Positions 19,605-28,812 are shown, numbered from the stretch's first letter. The stretch: DNA of 64,000 nt from Desulfatitalea alkaliphila (GCF_022968795.1 NZ_JALJRB010000001.1:62001-126000), one strand, 5' to 3'. The notes: generated from the letters alone by a model not told the origin. Numbers and translations are program-made.

Positions 19605-20270
19605 ATGAACCCTTTTACCGTAACCGACTGTTCCCTGATCGTCATGGCCACCGGAGAAAGCGCCCGCAACCTCAGGGAGCTGTTGGACCGCATTCAACGC
19701 CTGGATGACTATGCCATCATCTATTTTCACTTCTGGGACGGATTGCTGCGCCCTGATTTTGTAGACCCTGAGTATCAGAACGACTTTGCCTCCTGGGCCT
19801 ACCATGACCTGCACGACCGGCGCCTGGCCGAACGGCTCTCGGTCTTGAATCCGGGGGCCTTCGACACCATGGAACCGTTGCGCGAACGCGTCATTGAAAT
19901 CATCGAAGACCGCATGGACGAGACGGGCTTCGACCCGCGCATGGATGCCGAAAACCCGTTTTTTTTCATGCGATCTCAAATCATCCTGTTCGATACGCGC
20001 ATAGCGCTGCACCAGCCGGTGGATCTTGCTCAACATATGCACCAAATACCGCTGGGCAGTATCTTTTACCATTTTATCGACGCCCGCCGGCGGACCGATT
20101 CGGGCCGGAATGATTTTACCGAGTGGCTTTGGGGATGGGGAGACCACTACGGTCCGCTGGCTGAAGAAATCGCCACCATCGATCCCTATTTTAAAAGCCT
20201 TTATGAACTCAGAGAACAGCTTGCCGACGTGGTCCGGACCCACGAGAAAAGGACCTTTGCCGATGGATAA
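19605..20270 (+). CDS. DUF5752 family protein
   Basis: A 221-residue cytoplasmic protein matching the DUF5752 pattern: an opening DCSLIVMATGESARNLREL, IIYFHFWDGLLRP, NDFASWAYHDLHDRRLAERL, and the C-terminal SIFYHFIDARRR with FTEWLWGWGDHYG. The function is unknown. The start at 19605 has GGAG upstream; the open frame extends further 5' without support. Its stop overlaps the start of the treT pseudogene by eight bases. This gene pair is one I have seen associated with TreT-type enzymes, which suggests a role in trehalose metabolism. Confidence 0.82.
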   Translation: MNPFTVTDCSLIVMATGESARNLRELLDRIQRLDDYAIIYFHFWDGLLRPDFVDPEYQNDFASWAYHDLHDRRLAERLSVLNPGAFDTMEPLRERVIEIIEDRMDETGFDPRMDAENPFFFMRSQIILFDTRIALHQPVDLAQHMHQIPLGSIFYHFIDARRRTDSGRNDFTEWLWGWGDHYGPLAEEIATIDPYFKSLYELREQLADVVRTHEKRTFADG

Positions 20271-21070
20271 AATGCTCGACCAATACGCGCCGGTCGTCGG
20301 AGAAACGGTGATCGATCAGTTGCACCAGCTGGCCCGCCCGCTCAAAGGCATGCGGGTGATTCACGTCAACTCCACCCGTGAAGGTGGCGGCGTGGCGGAA
20401 ATTTTACACCGCTTGATTCCCTTGAAGCAGGAGCTGGGAATCGACGTCGGATGGGAAGTCGTGGCTGGAAAAGCGGCATTCTACCAGTGCACGAAGAAAT
20501 TTCATAATAGCCTGCAGGGCATGCCCCAGGAGATCGACGATGAATTGTTGCATCAATATGAATCGACCAACGCCCGCAACTACGAACGATTGGCCGATGT
20601 ATTGACCGAGGCGGATGTGGTGTTCATCCACGATCCGCAACCGGCGCCCCTGCTCAATTTGTGCACCGGACGAAAAGGCAAGTGGGTATGGCGCTGCCAC
20701 ATCGACGCGAGCCAACCGTATCGCCGACGTGGTGCTGCAAAAATCACTCAAAGAAGGCTTTGGTCTTACGGTGGCCGAAGCCATGTGGAAAGCCAAACCG
20801 GTCATCGGCGGCGATGTGGGCGGCATTCGCATTCAAGCGGTCAATCATCAGACCGGTTTTCTGGTGAACACGCCCGAAGGTGCGGCTTCGCGGATTCGTT
20901 ACCTGCTCACCCACCGGGAGCGACTGCTGGAGATGGGGCGCAAAGCCAAACGGTTCATCCTGGAAAATTATCTGCTCACCCGGCATCTGCGTGAATATCT
21001 TTCAGTGATGTTGTCGATCCGCTCCAAGGAGCACAAACGCATCGATTTGCGTACCGCGCCCACCGAATAG
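20263..21070 (+). pseudogene. treT: treT-like trehalose synthase (GT4), internally deleted and frameshifted
   Basis: The first 150 residues, from MDKMLDQYAPVVGETVID through GMRVIHVNSTREGGGVAEIL to KWVWRCHIDAS, are the N-terminal domain of TreT-type trehalose glycosyltransferring synthase. At about 20705-20725 the sequence jumps, in a different frame, to the C-terminal segment IADVVLQKSLKEGFGLTVAEA, GGDVGGIRIQAV and FILENYLLTRHLREYLSVML. Intact relatives are about 410 residues; roughly 160-170 residues, holding the linker and most of the nucleotide-sugar domain, are missing. Read in one frame the product ends in unrelated sequence at 20994. The gene cannot make an active enzyme as written. Confidence 0.85.
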
Positions 21071-21128
21071 AACGCTTCTTACGGATCGGGCATCCTTTCA
21101 TTGAGAATCAAGGCTTAAGGAGCAGCCG

Positions 21129-21443
21129 ATGCAATTGATGCGCCTGTTGCGACATCGCCGTCAAACCCGACGTATTGGTCCGGGCCTTGCCTATACGCAG
21201 CCCGGCGACGTGGCGGGTATCCGGGCGGGCGAGCCCGGCCGGCCACCCATTCAAGAGCCGCCCGACAGGCCGAAGCAGCCGCCGGTGGAAGAGCCTGAAA
21301 AACCACCTGAAAATCCCCCACCGCCCGACTTGCCGCCGGAAGGTGATCCCACACCCGAACCGCCGCCCCCGGTCGAAGATCCGCCCCCTAAAGCGCCCGA
21401 CCGGGAACCACCCGAACCCCCGGTGCGGCGGGTGAGCTCATGA
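21129..21443 (+). CDS. Proline-rich small protein
   Basis: A 104-residue product: a basic N-terminus (MQLMRLLRHRRQTRRIG), then about 70 residues dominated by Pro and Glu (EEPEKPPENPPPPDLPPEG). AAGGAG lies seven bases before the ATG, and the stop overlaps the next start as ATGA. No fold or family is recognisable; Pro/Glu-rich stretches usually form extended linkers. Its low complexity means coding potential rests mainly on the ribosome site and overlap. Confidence 0.5.
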   Translation: MQLMRLLRHRRQTRRIGPGLAYTQPGDVAGIRAGEPGRPPIQEPPDRPKQPPVEEPEKPPENPPPPDLPPEGDPTPEPPPPVEDPPPKAPDREPPEPPVRRVSS

Positions 21444-21631
21444 TAACCGATCAAACCGCCGCGCACATGGGCCGAGTGCATTCGATCCGGGGCAGTATTG
21501 TGGGCGTGCGTTTCGATCGACGTCATATTCGCCCCCCGCTATTCCCGCACACTGATGCTGCTGTTTTCGGGCGTGGTGATCGATTGCCGGAACGCCTGGT
21601 ACGGGATCGACCGGGAAAGCCGTCACGATGA
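21440..21631 (+). CDS. Short ORF with ATP-synthase-beta-like N-terminus
   Basis: A 63-residue frame linked by ATGA overlaps both to the proline-rich gene before it and to the antiporter gene after it. Residues about 9-28, HMGRVHSIRGSIVGVRF, resemble the first strands of F-type or alternative N-ATPase beta subunits (pattern GxVxxVRGSVVDVRF). The rest matches nothing I recognise. It could be the remnant of an atpD gene whose body was deleted, or an unrelated small protein. Confidence 0.4.
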   Translation: MITDQTAAHMGRVHSIRGSIVGVRFDRRHIRPPLFPHTDAAVFGRGDRLPERLVRDRPGKPSR

Positions 21632-22857
21632 TGAGCGACAACCTTTTTATCATTCTTGTTTTAATGACCGGTGCGGTGATTGTGCTGAACCTGCTGGTCA
21701 AATCCGGTCTCCGGCGAATCAACCTGCCGCCGCTGGTTGGGTACCTGTGCATCGGCTTCGGATTGGGATGCCTGCAAAATGTCGGAGGGGTGCCGGGCAC
21801 TCCGATGGACGAAATTTTTACTTTTCTAGGCAAAGCAGGATTGGTGGCGCTGCTTTTCCGGGTTGGGCTGGAAAGCGATCTGGGCGCGCTGCTGCACCAG
21901 CTTCGTGAGGCCAGCATAGTGTGGTGGGTCAACTTCTCGTTCAGCGGGATACTGGGTTACGGGTGCGCCTATTACCTGTTGGGTTTGCCTATGATCGCCA
22001 GCCTGGTCGTGGCAACCGCGTTTACCGCCACCAGTGTCGGCGTTTCCGTGGCGGTGTGGCAGGACAATGGCGCCCTCTCCTCACCCGACGGTCAATTGCT
22101 GATCGATGTGGCTGAACTGGACGACATTTCGGCGGTCGTGCTGATGGCACTGCTGTTTGCATTGCTGCCCGACTTGAAGCAAGGCGCTTCCGAAAGCGGC
22201 TGGGCGCCGGCCCTGGCCCGGCAAACCGCTTTCTTTTTGGTCAAACTGATCGGATTCGGGACGCTGTGTTATCTGTTCTCCCGGTTTGTGGAACGGCGCA
22301 TGACCGCCTTTTTCCGTTCATTGGAGAGCCGGCCCGATCCCATGCTCTCCATTGTGGGCATTGGATTCGTAATCGCGGCACTGGCCGCCTGGTTCGGTTT
22401 TTCACTGGCCATCGGCGCATTTTTCGCTGGCCTGGTGTTCAGCCGCGATCCGCAGGCCGTTAAAATGGAATCCTCCTTTTTGCCGGTCTATGATTTGTTG
22501 AGCCCGTTTTTTTTCATCGTCATCGGTCTGCACATTGATCCCGGGGTATTGCGCGTCGCGGCCGGCTTGGGGGTTGTGCTGGCCCTGGCCGCCGTGGTCA
22601 GCAAATTGGCGAGCGCCGGCCTGCCCGTGTTCTTCACACGGGGCGGCCGCTCGGCACTGCTGATCGGCGCCAGCATGGTTCCCCGGGCCGAAATCAGCAT
22701 GGTCATCATGGAAAATGCGCGGGCCCTGGGAGACTGGGCCGTTACCGCCCCGGTCTTTGCGGCCATGGTGTGCGTCACCCTGGTGACCTGTGTCGCCGGC
22801 CCGCTGGTGGTGCAGTCCATGCTGACGCGGGGCTTGCACCAAGCAAAGGTGAAATGA
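21628..22857 (+). CDS. CPA2-family cation:proton antiporter
   Basis: A 409-residue membrane protein with 11-12 hydrophobic segments of the Na+/H+ exchanger (KefB/NapA/GerN) type. INLPPLVGYLCIGFGLG is the typical TM2 region, TAFTATSVGVSVAVW and DVAELDDISAVVLMALL supply the ion-site TM4/TM5 residues including Asp. It lacks the C-terminal TrkA-N domain of Kef channels. It starts four bases inside the preceding ORF and is followed ten bases later by a P-type ATPase gene, so an ion-homeostasis operon is likely. Confidence 0.9.
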   Translation: MMSDNLFIILVLMTGAVIVLNLLVKSGLRRINLPPLVGYLCIGFGLGCLQNVGGVPGTPMDEIFTFLGKAGLVALLFRVGLESDLGALLHQLREASIVWWVNFSFSGILGYGCAYYLLGLPMIASLVVATAFTATSVGVSVAVWQDNGALSSPDGQLLIDVAELDDISAVVLMALLFALLPDLKQGASESGWAPALARQTAFFLVKLIGFGTLCYLFSRFVERRMTAFFRSLESRPDPMLSIVGIGFVIAALAAWFGFSLAIGAFFAGLVFSRDPQAVKMESSFLPVYDLLSPFFFIVIGLHIDPGVLRVAAGLGVVLALAAVVSKLASAGLPVFFTRGGRSALLIGASMVPRAEISMVIMENARALGDWAVTAPVFAAMVCVTLVTCVAGPLVVQSMLTRGLHQAKVK

Positions 22858-22867
22858 ATCTATTTTG

Positions 22868-25594
22868 ATGAACAACGAACAAAGATTCCGTAACGATTAT
22901 CATGCCCGAGCGGTCGCATCGGTGGCCGAAGCGTTGTCCGTGGACATCGATCAAGGGCTCACTTCCGGACAGGTCACCCAAGCACGCGACCAATACGGCC
23001 GCAACCAACTGCGCGCGGCCAAGCGGCGCGGCGCGGCCCAAATCCTCCTGGATCAGTTCAAAAGCGTGGTCATCATCGTACTGGTCATCGCCGGCGCCAC
23101 GGCCTTTACTTTTCGCCACTGGGCCGAGGGCATCGCCATCGCGGCAGTGCTCCTCGTCAACGGCGCCATCGGCTTTTTCACCGAGTTCAAAGCGGTACGC
23201 TCCATGGAGGCGCTGAAAGCCTTGGGCGGTGACACCATCCGGGTTCGGCGCTCGGGCGACACCCTGGAGATCGACGCGGCCGAACTGGTGCCCGGCGACA
23301 TGGTCATTCTGGAAGGCGGGGACCTGGTGCCGGCCGATATACGCCTGATCGAGGCCAACAATTTGAGCGTCAACGAATCGGCACTGACCGGCGAATCGGT
23401 CGCCGTGCAGAAGCAGACCGAACCCGTGAGTGCCGATGCGCCGCTGGCCGAGCGGCTGTGCATGCTGTTTAAAGGCACGACGATCACCGACGGTTCGGGG
23501 GAAGGCATCGTCACGGCCGTCGGCATGCAAACCGAGTTGGGCCGCATCGCCGACCTTACCGAGAGCGCCGAAAAAGAAGCCACGCCATTGCAACAGCGGC
23601 TCGATCGCCTGGGACGCCGTCTGGCCGTATTGACCCTGTTTACCGCGGCGATCATCGCCGGTATCGGTCTGTTGGCCGGCAGAGACCCGCGCCAAATGAT
23701 CGAAACCGCCATTGCCCTTGGCGTTGCCGCCATCCCCGAGGGGTTGCCCATCGTGGCCACCATCGCCCTGGCCCGGGGGATGCACTTGATGGCCCGTCGC
23801 AACGCGGTCATCAAAAAGCTGCCGGCCGTGGAGACGCTGGGCGCCACCAGAGTCATTTTTACGGACAAAACCGGGACTTTGACCGAAAACCGCATGACCC
23901 TGCAGCGGGTGGTGACGCCGGAGGGCGACTTCACACTGGATGGGCCGGACCCTAAATCCTCGGCGGATCGCGAATCGCCGGATACAGACCGATGGAACCA
24001 CCCGCTACTGCGCCGCGCACTGGAAGTGGGGGTGTTGTGCAACAACGCCGCCATACGCGATGCGGACGAGGATAACGAGCCGGAAGAAGAGCAGGGCGAT
24101 CCGACCGAAGCGGCCTTGCTGCGCGCCGGATTCAAGCTGGGCATGCAACGCGAGACGCTGTTGAAAGAAAAACCGGAGCGGCGCGAAGAGCCGTTTGATG
24201 CCGACCGGATGATGATGGCCACCTTCCACCAGGGCGGCTCGGGAATGGAGGTGGCGGTCAAAGGCGCGCCCGGACGTGTTTTGAACGTTTGTGACACAGT
24301 GGCCACCGTCAATGCCGATGCGTTGGATGCTGCTCCCCTCAAGGAGGCACAGCGGCGCGAATGGGCGCAACGCGCGGAACAGCTGGCCGGTGAGGGCCTG
24401 CGAATGCTGGCCGTGGCCGACAAGATGGCCGCGGATGAAAAGGAGCAACCCTATGAACATCTGCGCTTCCTGGGATTGGTGGGGTTGTTGGACCCAGCCC
24501 GCGAGGACGTGCGCGCCACCATCGAAGAGTGCCGGACAGCCGGCATTCGCGTGATCATGGTCACCGGCGACCAGCCTGCCACGGCAGCGGCCATCGCCGT
24601 GGAAACGGGTTTGGTTACGGAAGATGCGCCTCATGTGGTTCACGGCAACGACCTGGCGTCGCCGGACCGACTCACCGACGCGCAACGCAAAGAGGTGCTT
24701 GACACGAACATTTTCGCCCGCGTGAGCCCGGCGCAGAAGCTGCACTTGATCCAATTGATGCAGTCGGCCGGTGAGACCGTGGCCATGACCGGAGACGGCG
24801 TCAACGATGCACCGGCCCTGAAAAAAGCCGATATCGGTGTCGCCATGGGCCGGCGCGGTACCGACGCCGCCCGCCAGGTGGCCGACATGGTGCTGCAGGA
24901 CGATGCCTTTGCCACCATTGTGGCGGCCGTTCGCTACGGCCGCATCATCTTCGGCAACATCCGCAAATCGGTGATGTTCATGCTGTGTACCAACGTGGCC
25001 GAAGTGATCGCCGTGGTCGCGGCGGCGGTGGCCGGTGGGTTCAGCCGTCTGCCGATCCCCTTGCTGCCGTTGCAGATCCTCTATCTCAATGTGTTGACCG
25101 ATGTGTTTCCAGCCCTGGCGCTGGGCATGGGGGCGGGGGATCCGGATGTGATGCAGCGCGATCCCCGGCCGCGCGAGGAGCCGGTGCTCAAGCGGGAGCA
25201 CTGGCTGGCCGTGGGGGGCTGGGCCCTTTTAATGGCGGCCTGTGTGCTGGGCGCCCTGAGCCTGGCTGTATACCTCCTTGAATTCGAAACGCGACGGGCG
25301 GTGACGGTCTCATTTTTGACGCTGGCCTTCGGCAAATTGTGGTTCGTGTTCAATTTGCGCACGGCGGGCTCGCGGCTGTTCGACAACGATATTGTCAAAA
25401 ACCCCTTTATCGCGGCCTCCCTGGCCCTGTGCGCCGCCCTTTTGCTGGCGGCGGTCTACCTGCCAGGCCTCTCCGGCGTGCTCAAAACAGAAGGTGTTGG
25501 AAAATCGGGCTGGCTGCTGGCTCTGGGGATGAGCCTGGTGCCGTTCCTGTGGGGACAGATACGCAGAGGGTTTCAAACGACCCATACAAAATAA
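22868..25594 (+). CDS. P2A-type cation-transporting ATPase (calcium-type)
   Basis: A 908-residue P-type ATPase. The actuator has TGESVAVQK, the phosphorylation site is DKTGTLTEN, the nucleotide domain holds VKGAPGRVL, and the hinge is MTGDGVNDAPALKKADIG. The M4 motif AIPEGLPIVATIAL keeps the Glu of the calcium site and M6 has YLNVLTDVFPALALG with the Asn/Thr/Asp triad of SERCA-type pumps. It therefore probably exports Ca2+ or a related ion. It follows the antiporter by ten bases. A decayed fragment of a very similar gene lies at 50371. Confidence 0.93.
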   Translation: MNNEQRFRNDYHARAVASVAEALSVDIDQGLTSGQVTQARDQYGRNQLRAAKRRGAAQILLDQFKSVVIIVLVIAGATAFTFRHWAEGIAIAAVLLVNGAIGFFTEFKAVRSMEALKALGGDTIRVRRSGDTLEIDAAELVPGDMVILEGGDLVPADIRLIEANNLSVNESALTGESVAVQKQTEPVSADAPLAERLCMLFKGTTITDGSGEGIVTAVGMQTELGRIADLTESAEKEATPLQQRLDRLGRRLAVLTLFTAAIIAGIGLLAGRDPRQMIETAIALGVAAIPEGLPIVATIALARGMHLMARRNAVIKKLPAVETLGATRVIFTDKTGTLTENRMTLQRVVTPEGDFTLDGPDPKSSADRESPDTDRWNHPLLRRALEVGVLCNNAAIRDADEDNEPEEEQGDPTEAALLRAGFKLGMQRETLLKEKPERREEPFDADRMMMATFHQGGSGMEVAVKGAPGRVLNVCDTVATVNADALDAAPLKEAQRREWAQRAEQLAGEGLRMLAVADKMAADEKEQPYEHLRFLGLVGLLDPAREDVRATIEECRTAGIRVIMVTGDQPATAAAIAVETGLVTEDAPHVVHGNDLASPDRLTDAQRKEVLDTNIFARVSPAQKLHLIQLMQSAGETVAMTGDGVNDAPALKKADIGVAMGRRGTDAARQVADMVLQDDAFATIVAAVRYGRIIFGNIRKSVMFMLCTNVAEVIAVVAAAVAGGFSRLPIPLLPLQILYLNVLTDVFPALALGMGAGDPDVMQRDPRPREEPVLKREHWLAVGGWALLMAACVLGALSLAVYLLEFETRRAVTVSFLTLAFGKLWFVFNLRTAGSRLFDNDIVKNPFIAASLALCAALLLAAVYLPGLSGVLKTEGVGKSGWLLALGMSLVPFLWGQIRRGFQTTHTK

Positions 25595-25643
25595 GGCCGA
25601 TAATCACAGAAAGACGAACCCATCGTCGGGGTATATTTTGTGA

Positions 25644-26840
25644 TCATTGAGATTTTTGACCGGCTTTTTCTTTTTGGCGATAGGGTTCCCACACATATTC
25701 AAGCAGCAGCACCTTGGCCACCCCGGCCGCGGGAACGGCGATGATCAGACCGCCGATGCCGAATTGTGAGCCCACCACCAGGGCAAAAAGAACGACCAGC
25801 GGATGCAACCCGGCGCCTTTGCCCACAATTTTGGGTTGCAACAGCCAGCCTTCCACGGCCTGAATCGTGGCGAACAAACTCACCACCGCCGCCAGGGCGG
25901 CGATCCGGGTGCTCCATGTTTCGCCGCCCGACAGCAAGACGATGAGCACGGCCGGCGTCAAGCCGATCGACGGGCCGAGGTAGGGAATGAATCCGCCGAT
26001 ACCCGCCAGGGTACCGATGAGAATGGCATATCGTTGCAGCGCGCCGAAACCGATGAAGCCGATCAGAAACAGCCCCACTGCAAAAACGCTGCCCACAATG
26101 GCCGCCACGATGAGCTGACCGCGTAGAAATCCGCCCACGGTCACATCGATTCTATCGATGGTCTCGAAGGTGCGCTCACGCCAGCGAGCGGGCACCAACC
26201 CTTGCAGGAAGGGACGAATGCGATGCCAATCGAGAATCAGGTAGAAGTTGATCACAATCACAAATACGAAAAACAGAATTACGTCGGCCATCCAGCGAAA
26301 ACCGGCCAGCAAGCCGCTGGTCAATTGTCCGGCGGCCAGTATGCCGCCCGAGGCGACGCTTTTCAGGGCTTCCAGGAAAGGATCGACCGCACCGGCATAG
26401 TCGAATTGCACTTCGTTGAGCCGCTGTTTGACAAAGGCAACCGTGCTTTCATCAACACCGGGAAACTTTCTTTCAGACAACCATGCCAACACTGCCGGAA
26501 TGTTATCCTGCAAGGTTTCAAACAGGTCCTTGATTTGAATCAGTATCACCGGCAGCAGGTAGGCGACCATTCCCAGAAACAGCAGGGCGATCAACGCATA
26601 AAGAACGAACGCGCCCAAAAAACGCCACATGCCCAGTCGTCGCTGCAGGACCGACACTATCGGCGCCAGAAGGTAGGCCAGCAAAAGAGCCGCCAAAAAG
26701 GGGCTCAAAGCTCTGAGCAGAATCGCCAGCCACTCCCTGAGCAAATTGAACGTATGAAAACCGGCTATAACGACGGCCAACAGCCCCAAGGTCAAGACGA
26801 TCCGGCGCAATAGCGTATCTTGGAAGTGAAATCCGCTCAT
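25644..26840 (-). CDS. AI-2E family transporter
   Basis: A 398-residue membrane protein of the AI-2E (PF01594, formerly UPF0118) family: two N-terminal helices, a central soluble part, a long hydrophobic region with GFIPYLGPSIGLTPAVLIVLL, and VEGWLLQPKIVGKGAGLHPLVVL near the end, both family signatures. Members include Na+/H+ antiporters and putative exporters of AI-2; the substrate here is unknown. The start is the ATG at 26840, though the frame is open to 27011. Confidence 0.92.
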   Translation of the reverse strand: MSGFHFQDTLLRRIVLTLGLLAVVIAGFHTFNLLREWLAILLRALSPFLAALLLAYLLAPIVSVLQRRLGMWRFLGAFVLYALIALLFLGMVAYLLPVILIQIKDLFETLQDNIPAVLAWLSERKFPGVDESTVAFVKQRLNEVQFDYAGAVDPFLEALKSVASGGILAAGQLTSGLLAGFRWMADVILFFVFVIVINFYLILDWHRIRPFLQGLVPARWRERTFETIDRIDVTVGGFLRGQLIVAAIVGSVFAVGLFLIGFIGFGALQRYAILIGTLAGIGGFIPYLGPSIGLTPAVLIVLLSGGETWSTRIAALAAVVSLFATIQAVEGWLLQPKIVGKGAGLHPLVVLFALVVGSQFGIGGLIIAVPAAGVAKVLLLEYVWEPYRQKEKAGQKSQ

Positions 26841-27134
26841 GATGACATGGTCCGCAGCAGTGGTCGAACATCCGCCCGTTTGACGCAGAAGCTTAAAGCA
26901 AACGGTCCGTGGGATCCTTATCAGCTCTTGCCGCCGACATCGACGCTCGCCGGCTGCTCGCCGGCTGCTTGCCTGCCGGTGACGGAAGGTGCGGTCTCCG
27001 GACCACTGCAAGACATCTCCTCCTTAAAGCTTGACGTTCAACTTATCGACCCGGCGCTGGATGACGCCTCCCGGCGTCTCTTTGTTTTGCTCGATCCGTC
27101 TCATTGCCCTTCTTGTTTAATCAGTGCTTCCTCC
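26841..27134. other. Gap with two very short ORFs
   Basis: About 290 bases between two leftward genes. On the minus strand a 26-residue frame (27104-27024) ends at TAAGGAGG, immediately followed by an ATG opening a 31-residue frame (27016-26921). The spacing from that GGAGG to the ATG is too short for a strong start. They may be leader peptides or remnants of a lost gene; I cannot assign them. Confidence 0.35.
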
Positions 27135-27887
27135 TTACTTCCAATATTTGGGCCGGCCGTAAAAATCGTAGAGCCGCTCTTCATACTCGCGGTTGACCGG
27201 CGCGGCCGAATCGTAGGGGGGGCTGTTTTTGACCGCCTCCACCGACAGATTCACTTGCACCTTGCGATGGAGCCACTCCACCAGTTGCACCCACATAGGG
27301 CTGATCAGCACCTTGCGGCCCGGCAGCCAGTTGCGCGTATCGACCACCAGGTAGCGCAAGGTCCACATCTCGTCGTCCAGAATGAAGTCCTCCACATGGC
27401 CCACGCGGCCATCGTCGGCATGAAGGTCATAGCCGATCACCTCCTTGGCCGAACGCAGGTGGATGTCGAGGTCCTCGGCCTCCTTTTCGAGCCGCTTGTC
27501 ATCGATCATCGTTTGCACCTCCGGGTAAAGCGGCGCCTCCAGAGCCCCCCATGTGTTGGGTCCGATCCAGTAGGGAGGATAGCCATAGTAGCGGGCCAGT
27601 TGCTTTTCGTATTGCCGGCTCACAGGTGCCGCTTCTTCCACGCCGGGGGCCGCCTCGATCTGCTCCGTGCTCAGACGAACCGGAAAGGCCTTGTCCCTCC
27701 ACCTCGGTTCGCCCAGGGAAATGGGGGAGATTAAAACCCGTCGGCCGGGCAGCCAGGTGCCCGTGTCGGCCACCATGTAGCGCACCGTCCAGAATTGGTC
27801 ATCGAACAAATAATCCTTGGTACGTCCGATCTCCCCGTCCTGGGCGTGCAGATGGTAACCGAGTGTTTCGCTGATACTGCGTAGCAT
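27135..27887 (-). CDS. Tandem PRC-barrel domain protein
   Basis: A 250-residue protein built from two homologous halves. Each half has a PRC-barrel: ETLGYHLHAQDGEIGRTKDY in the first and KEVIGYDLHADDGRVGHVED in the second, each followed by a W(T)xRYxVxDTxxWLPGR(R/K)VLISP strand and a tail that ends with Tyr-rich sequence (YYGYPPYWIG, YDFYGRPKYWK). The ATG at 27887 has GGAGG upstream. PRC-barrels occur in RimM and photosynthetic reaction centres; stand-alone duplicated forms are common in stress-related gene sets and have no proven role. Confidence 0.88.
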   Translation of the reverse strand: MLRSISETLGYHLHAQDGEIGRTKDYLFDDQFWTVRYMVADTGTWLPGRRVLISPISLGEPRWRDKAFPVRLSTEQIEAAPGVEEAAPVSRQYEKQLARYYGYPPYWIGPNTWGALEAPLYPEVQTMIDDKRLEKEAEDLDIHLRSAKEVIGYDLHADDGRVGHVEDFILDDEMWTLRYLVVDTRNWLPGRKVLISPMWVQLVEWLHRKVQVNLSVEAVKNSPPYDSAAPVNREYEERLYDFYGRPKYWK

Positions 27888-28099
27888 GTTGCCACCTCCT
27901 TGGTTCAGTGCCGTGCATTGCCGGTGCCGGCGCGTTGCATGGGCATGTGCTGGCACCACCCGAAAAATGGCGCATCCGCGCCCCCTGGTAAATACAGCCT
28001 GACAGGTACTTTGCCGATCTGCGGACCCTATTGAAGGCCGCTGCGCCAATACATGCCTTTGGTCTGCATTTTACCGGCAAGCCCCCATTTCGCGCACAA

Positions 28100-28132
28100 G
28101 CAGTGTGGCATAATATGATGCCGAAACACTGC
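28100..28132. promoter_or_regulatory. Imperfect inverted repeat between divergent genes
   Basis: GCAGTGT-GGCAT, a six-base loop, then ATGCC-GAA-ACACTGC: two stems (7 and 5 base pairs) with a three-base bulge on one side. It lies between the PRC-barrel gene (leftward) and a small helical protein gene (rightward), 65 bases upstream of the latter. It could be an operator for a dimeric regulator or a hairpin in a leader RNA. Confidence 0.4.
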
Positions 28133-28196
28133 CTACCGCCCCTTTTTGCGCGGCGGTGCGAAACTACCACCAGTGATACCGAAAGGAGACCATGAC

Positions 28197-28508
28197 ATGA
28201 GCATGCCGAAAGACGAACTCAGGACCGAGATGGAGACGGCCTGGAACACCTACTTGGATTCTCTGGAAAAATCCCTGGAAAAGGTGGCTGCCGACATCCA
28301 ACAGACATCCGAGATGGCGGACCAATGTACCGATGAGTGGTGCCAGGCAACCCAACACTACCTGGACGACATCGGCAATGCACTTTTTTCCATCAGCGAA
28401 CCGCGCTGGGCCGATGTCGAAACCGCCAACCGCATCAAGGCATTGAAGCGCAGGGTGTATGACCTGTACGCCGACTACCGCAACGTCTATCGCAGCGCCG
28501 TCACCTGA
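28197..28508 (+). CDS. Small helical protein of unknown function
   Basis: A 103-residue, acidic, almost entirely helical protein (for example ETAWNTYLDSLEKSLEKVAA and VETANRIKALKRRVYDLYADY), without signal peptide or membrane segment. AAAGGAG is seven to eight bases before the ATG at 28197. I do not recognise the family. It sits in a run of small stress-type genes ending with the BON lipoprotein. Confidence 0.7.
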   Translation: MSMPKDELRTEMETAWNTYLDSLEKSLEKVAADIQQTSEMADQCTDEWCQATQHYLDDIGNALFSISEPRWADVETANRIKALKRRVYDLYADYRNVYRSAVT

Positions 28509-28540
28509 TACGGTGCCATTGCCGGCCGTTTCCGCAACGC

Positions 28541-28747
28541 ATGCAATTTGAACGGAACGTTCAACGGTTGCAATCGATCAAGTCCACGGTCAAGGCAAGG
28601 GCCGAGAAAAAGACCGCGTCGGGAAGCGGCCAATACGGCGAGGGCATCCACGAGGCGATTGTGGATATCGTCAAGGCCATGAAATCGAGCATGAAGGGCG
28701 GAGTGCAAGGAAAATGGCTCAAGGTCAAGAAGATTTTTGACAAGTAA
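28541..28747 (+). CDS. Short Lys-rich ORF
   Basis: A 68-residue basic frame (SIKSTVKARAEKKTASGSG, MKSSMKGGVQGKWLKVKKIF) in the same direction and 32 bases after the previous gene. It has no obvious ribosome site, so translation may depend on coupling. The function is unknown. Confidence 0.38.
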   Translation: MQFERNVQRLQSIKSTVKARAEKKTASGSGQYGEGIHEAIVDIVKAMKSSMKGGVQGKWLKVKKIFDK

Positions 28748-28812
28748 GTTGAACATCGCCGCCTATGCGGGGCAACACATGAACGAATTACATTCAGAAA
28801 GGATTGCGGACC

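Noticed and set aside
22775-24423. Long minus-strand open frames (408 and 456 codons) across the P2A ATPase gene
   Set aside because: High-GC antisense shadows of a clearly conserved pump; Ser/Arg- or His/Gly-rich translations with no domain.
28100-28116. Possible sigma54 promoter (TGGCA with a downstream GC)
   Set aside because: The spacing between the GG and GC elements is one base too long for sigma54; the inverted-repeat reading explains the sequence better.
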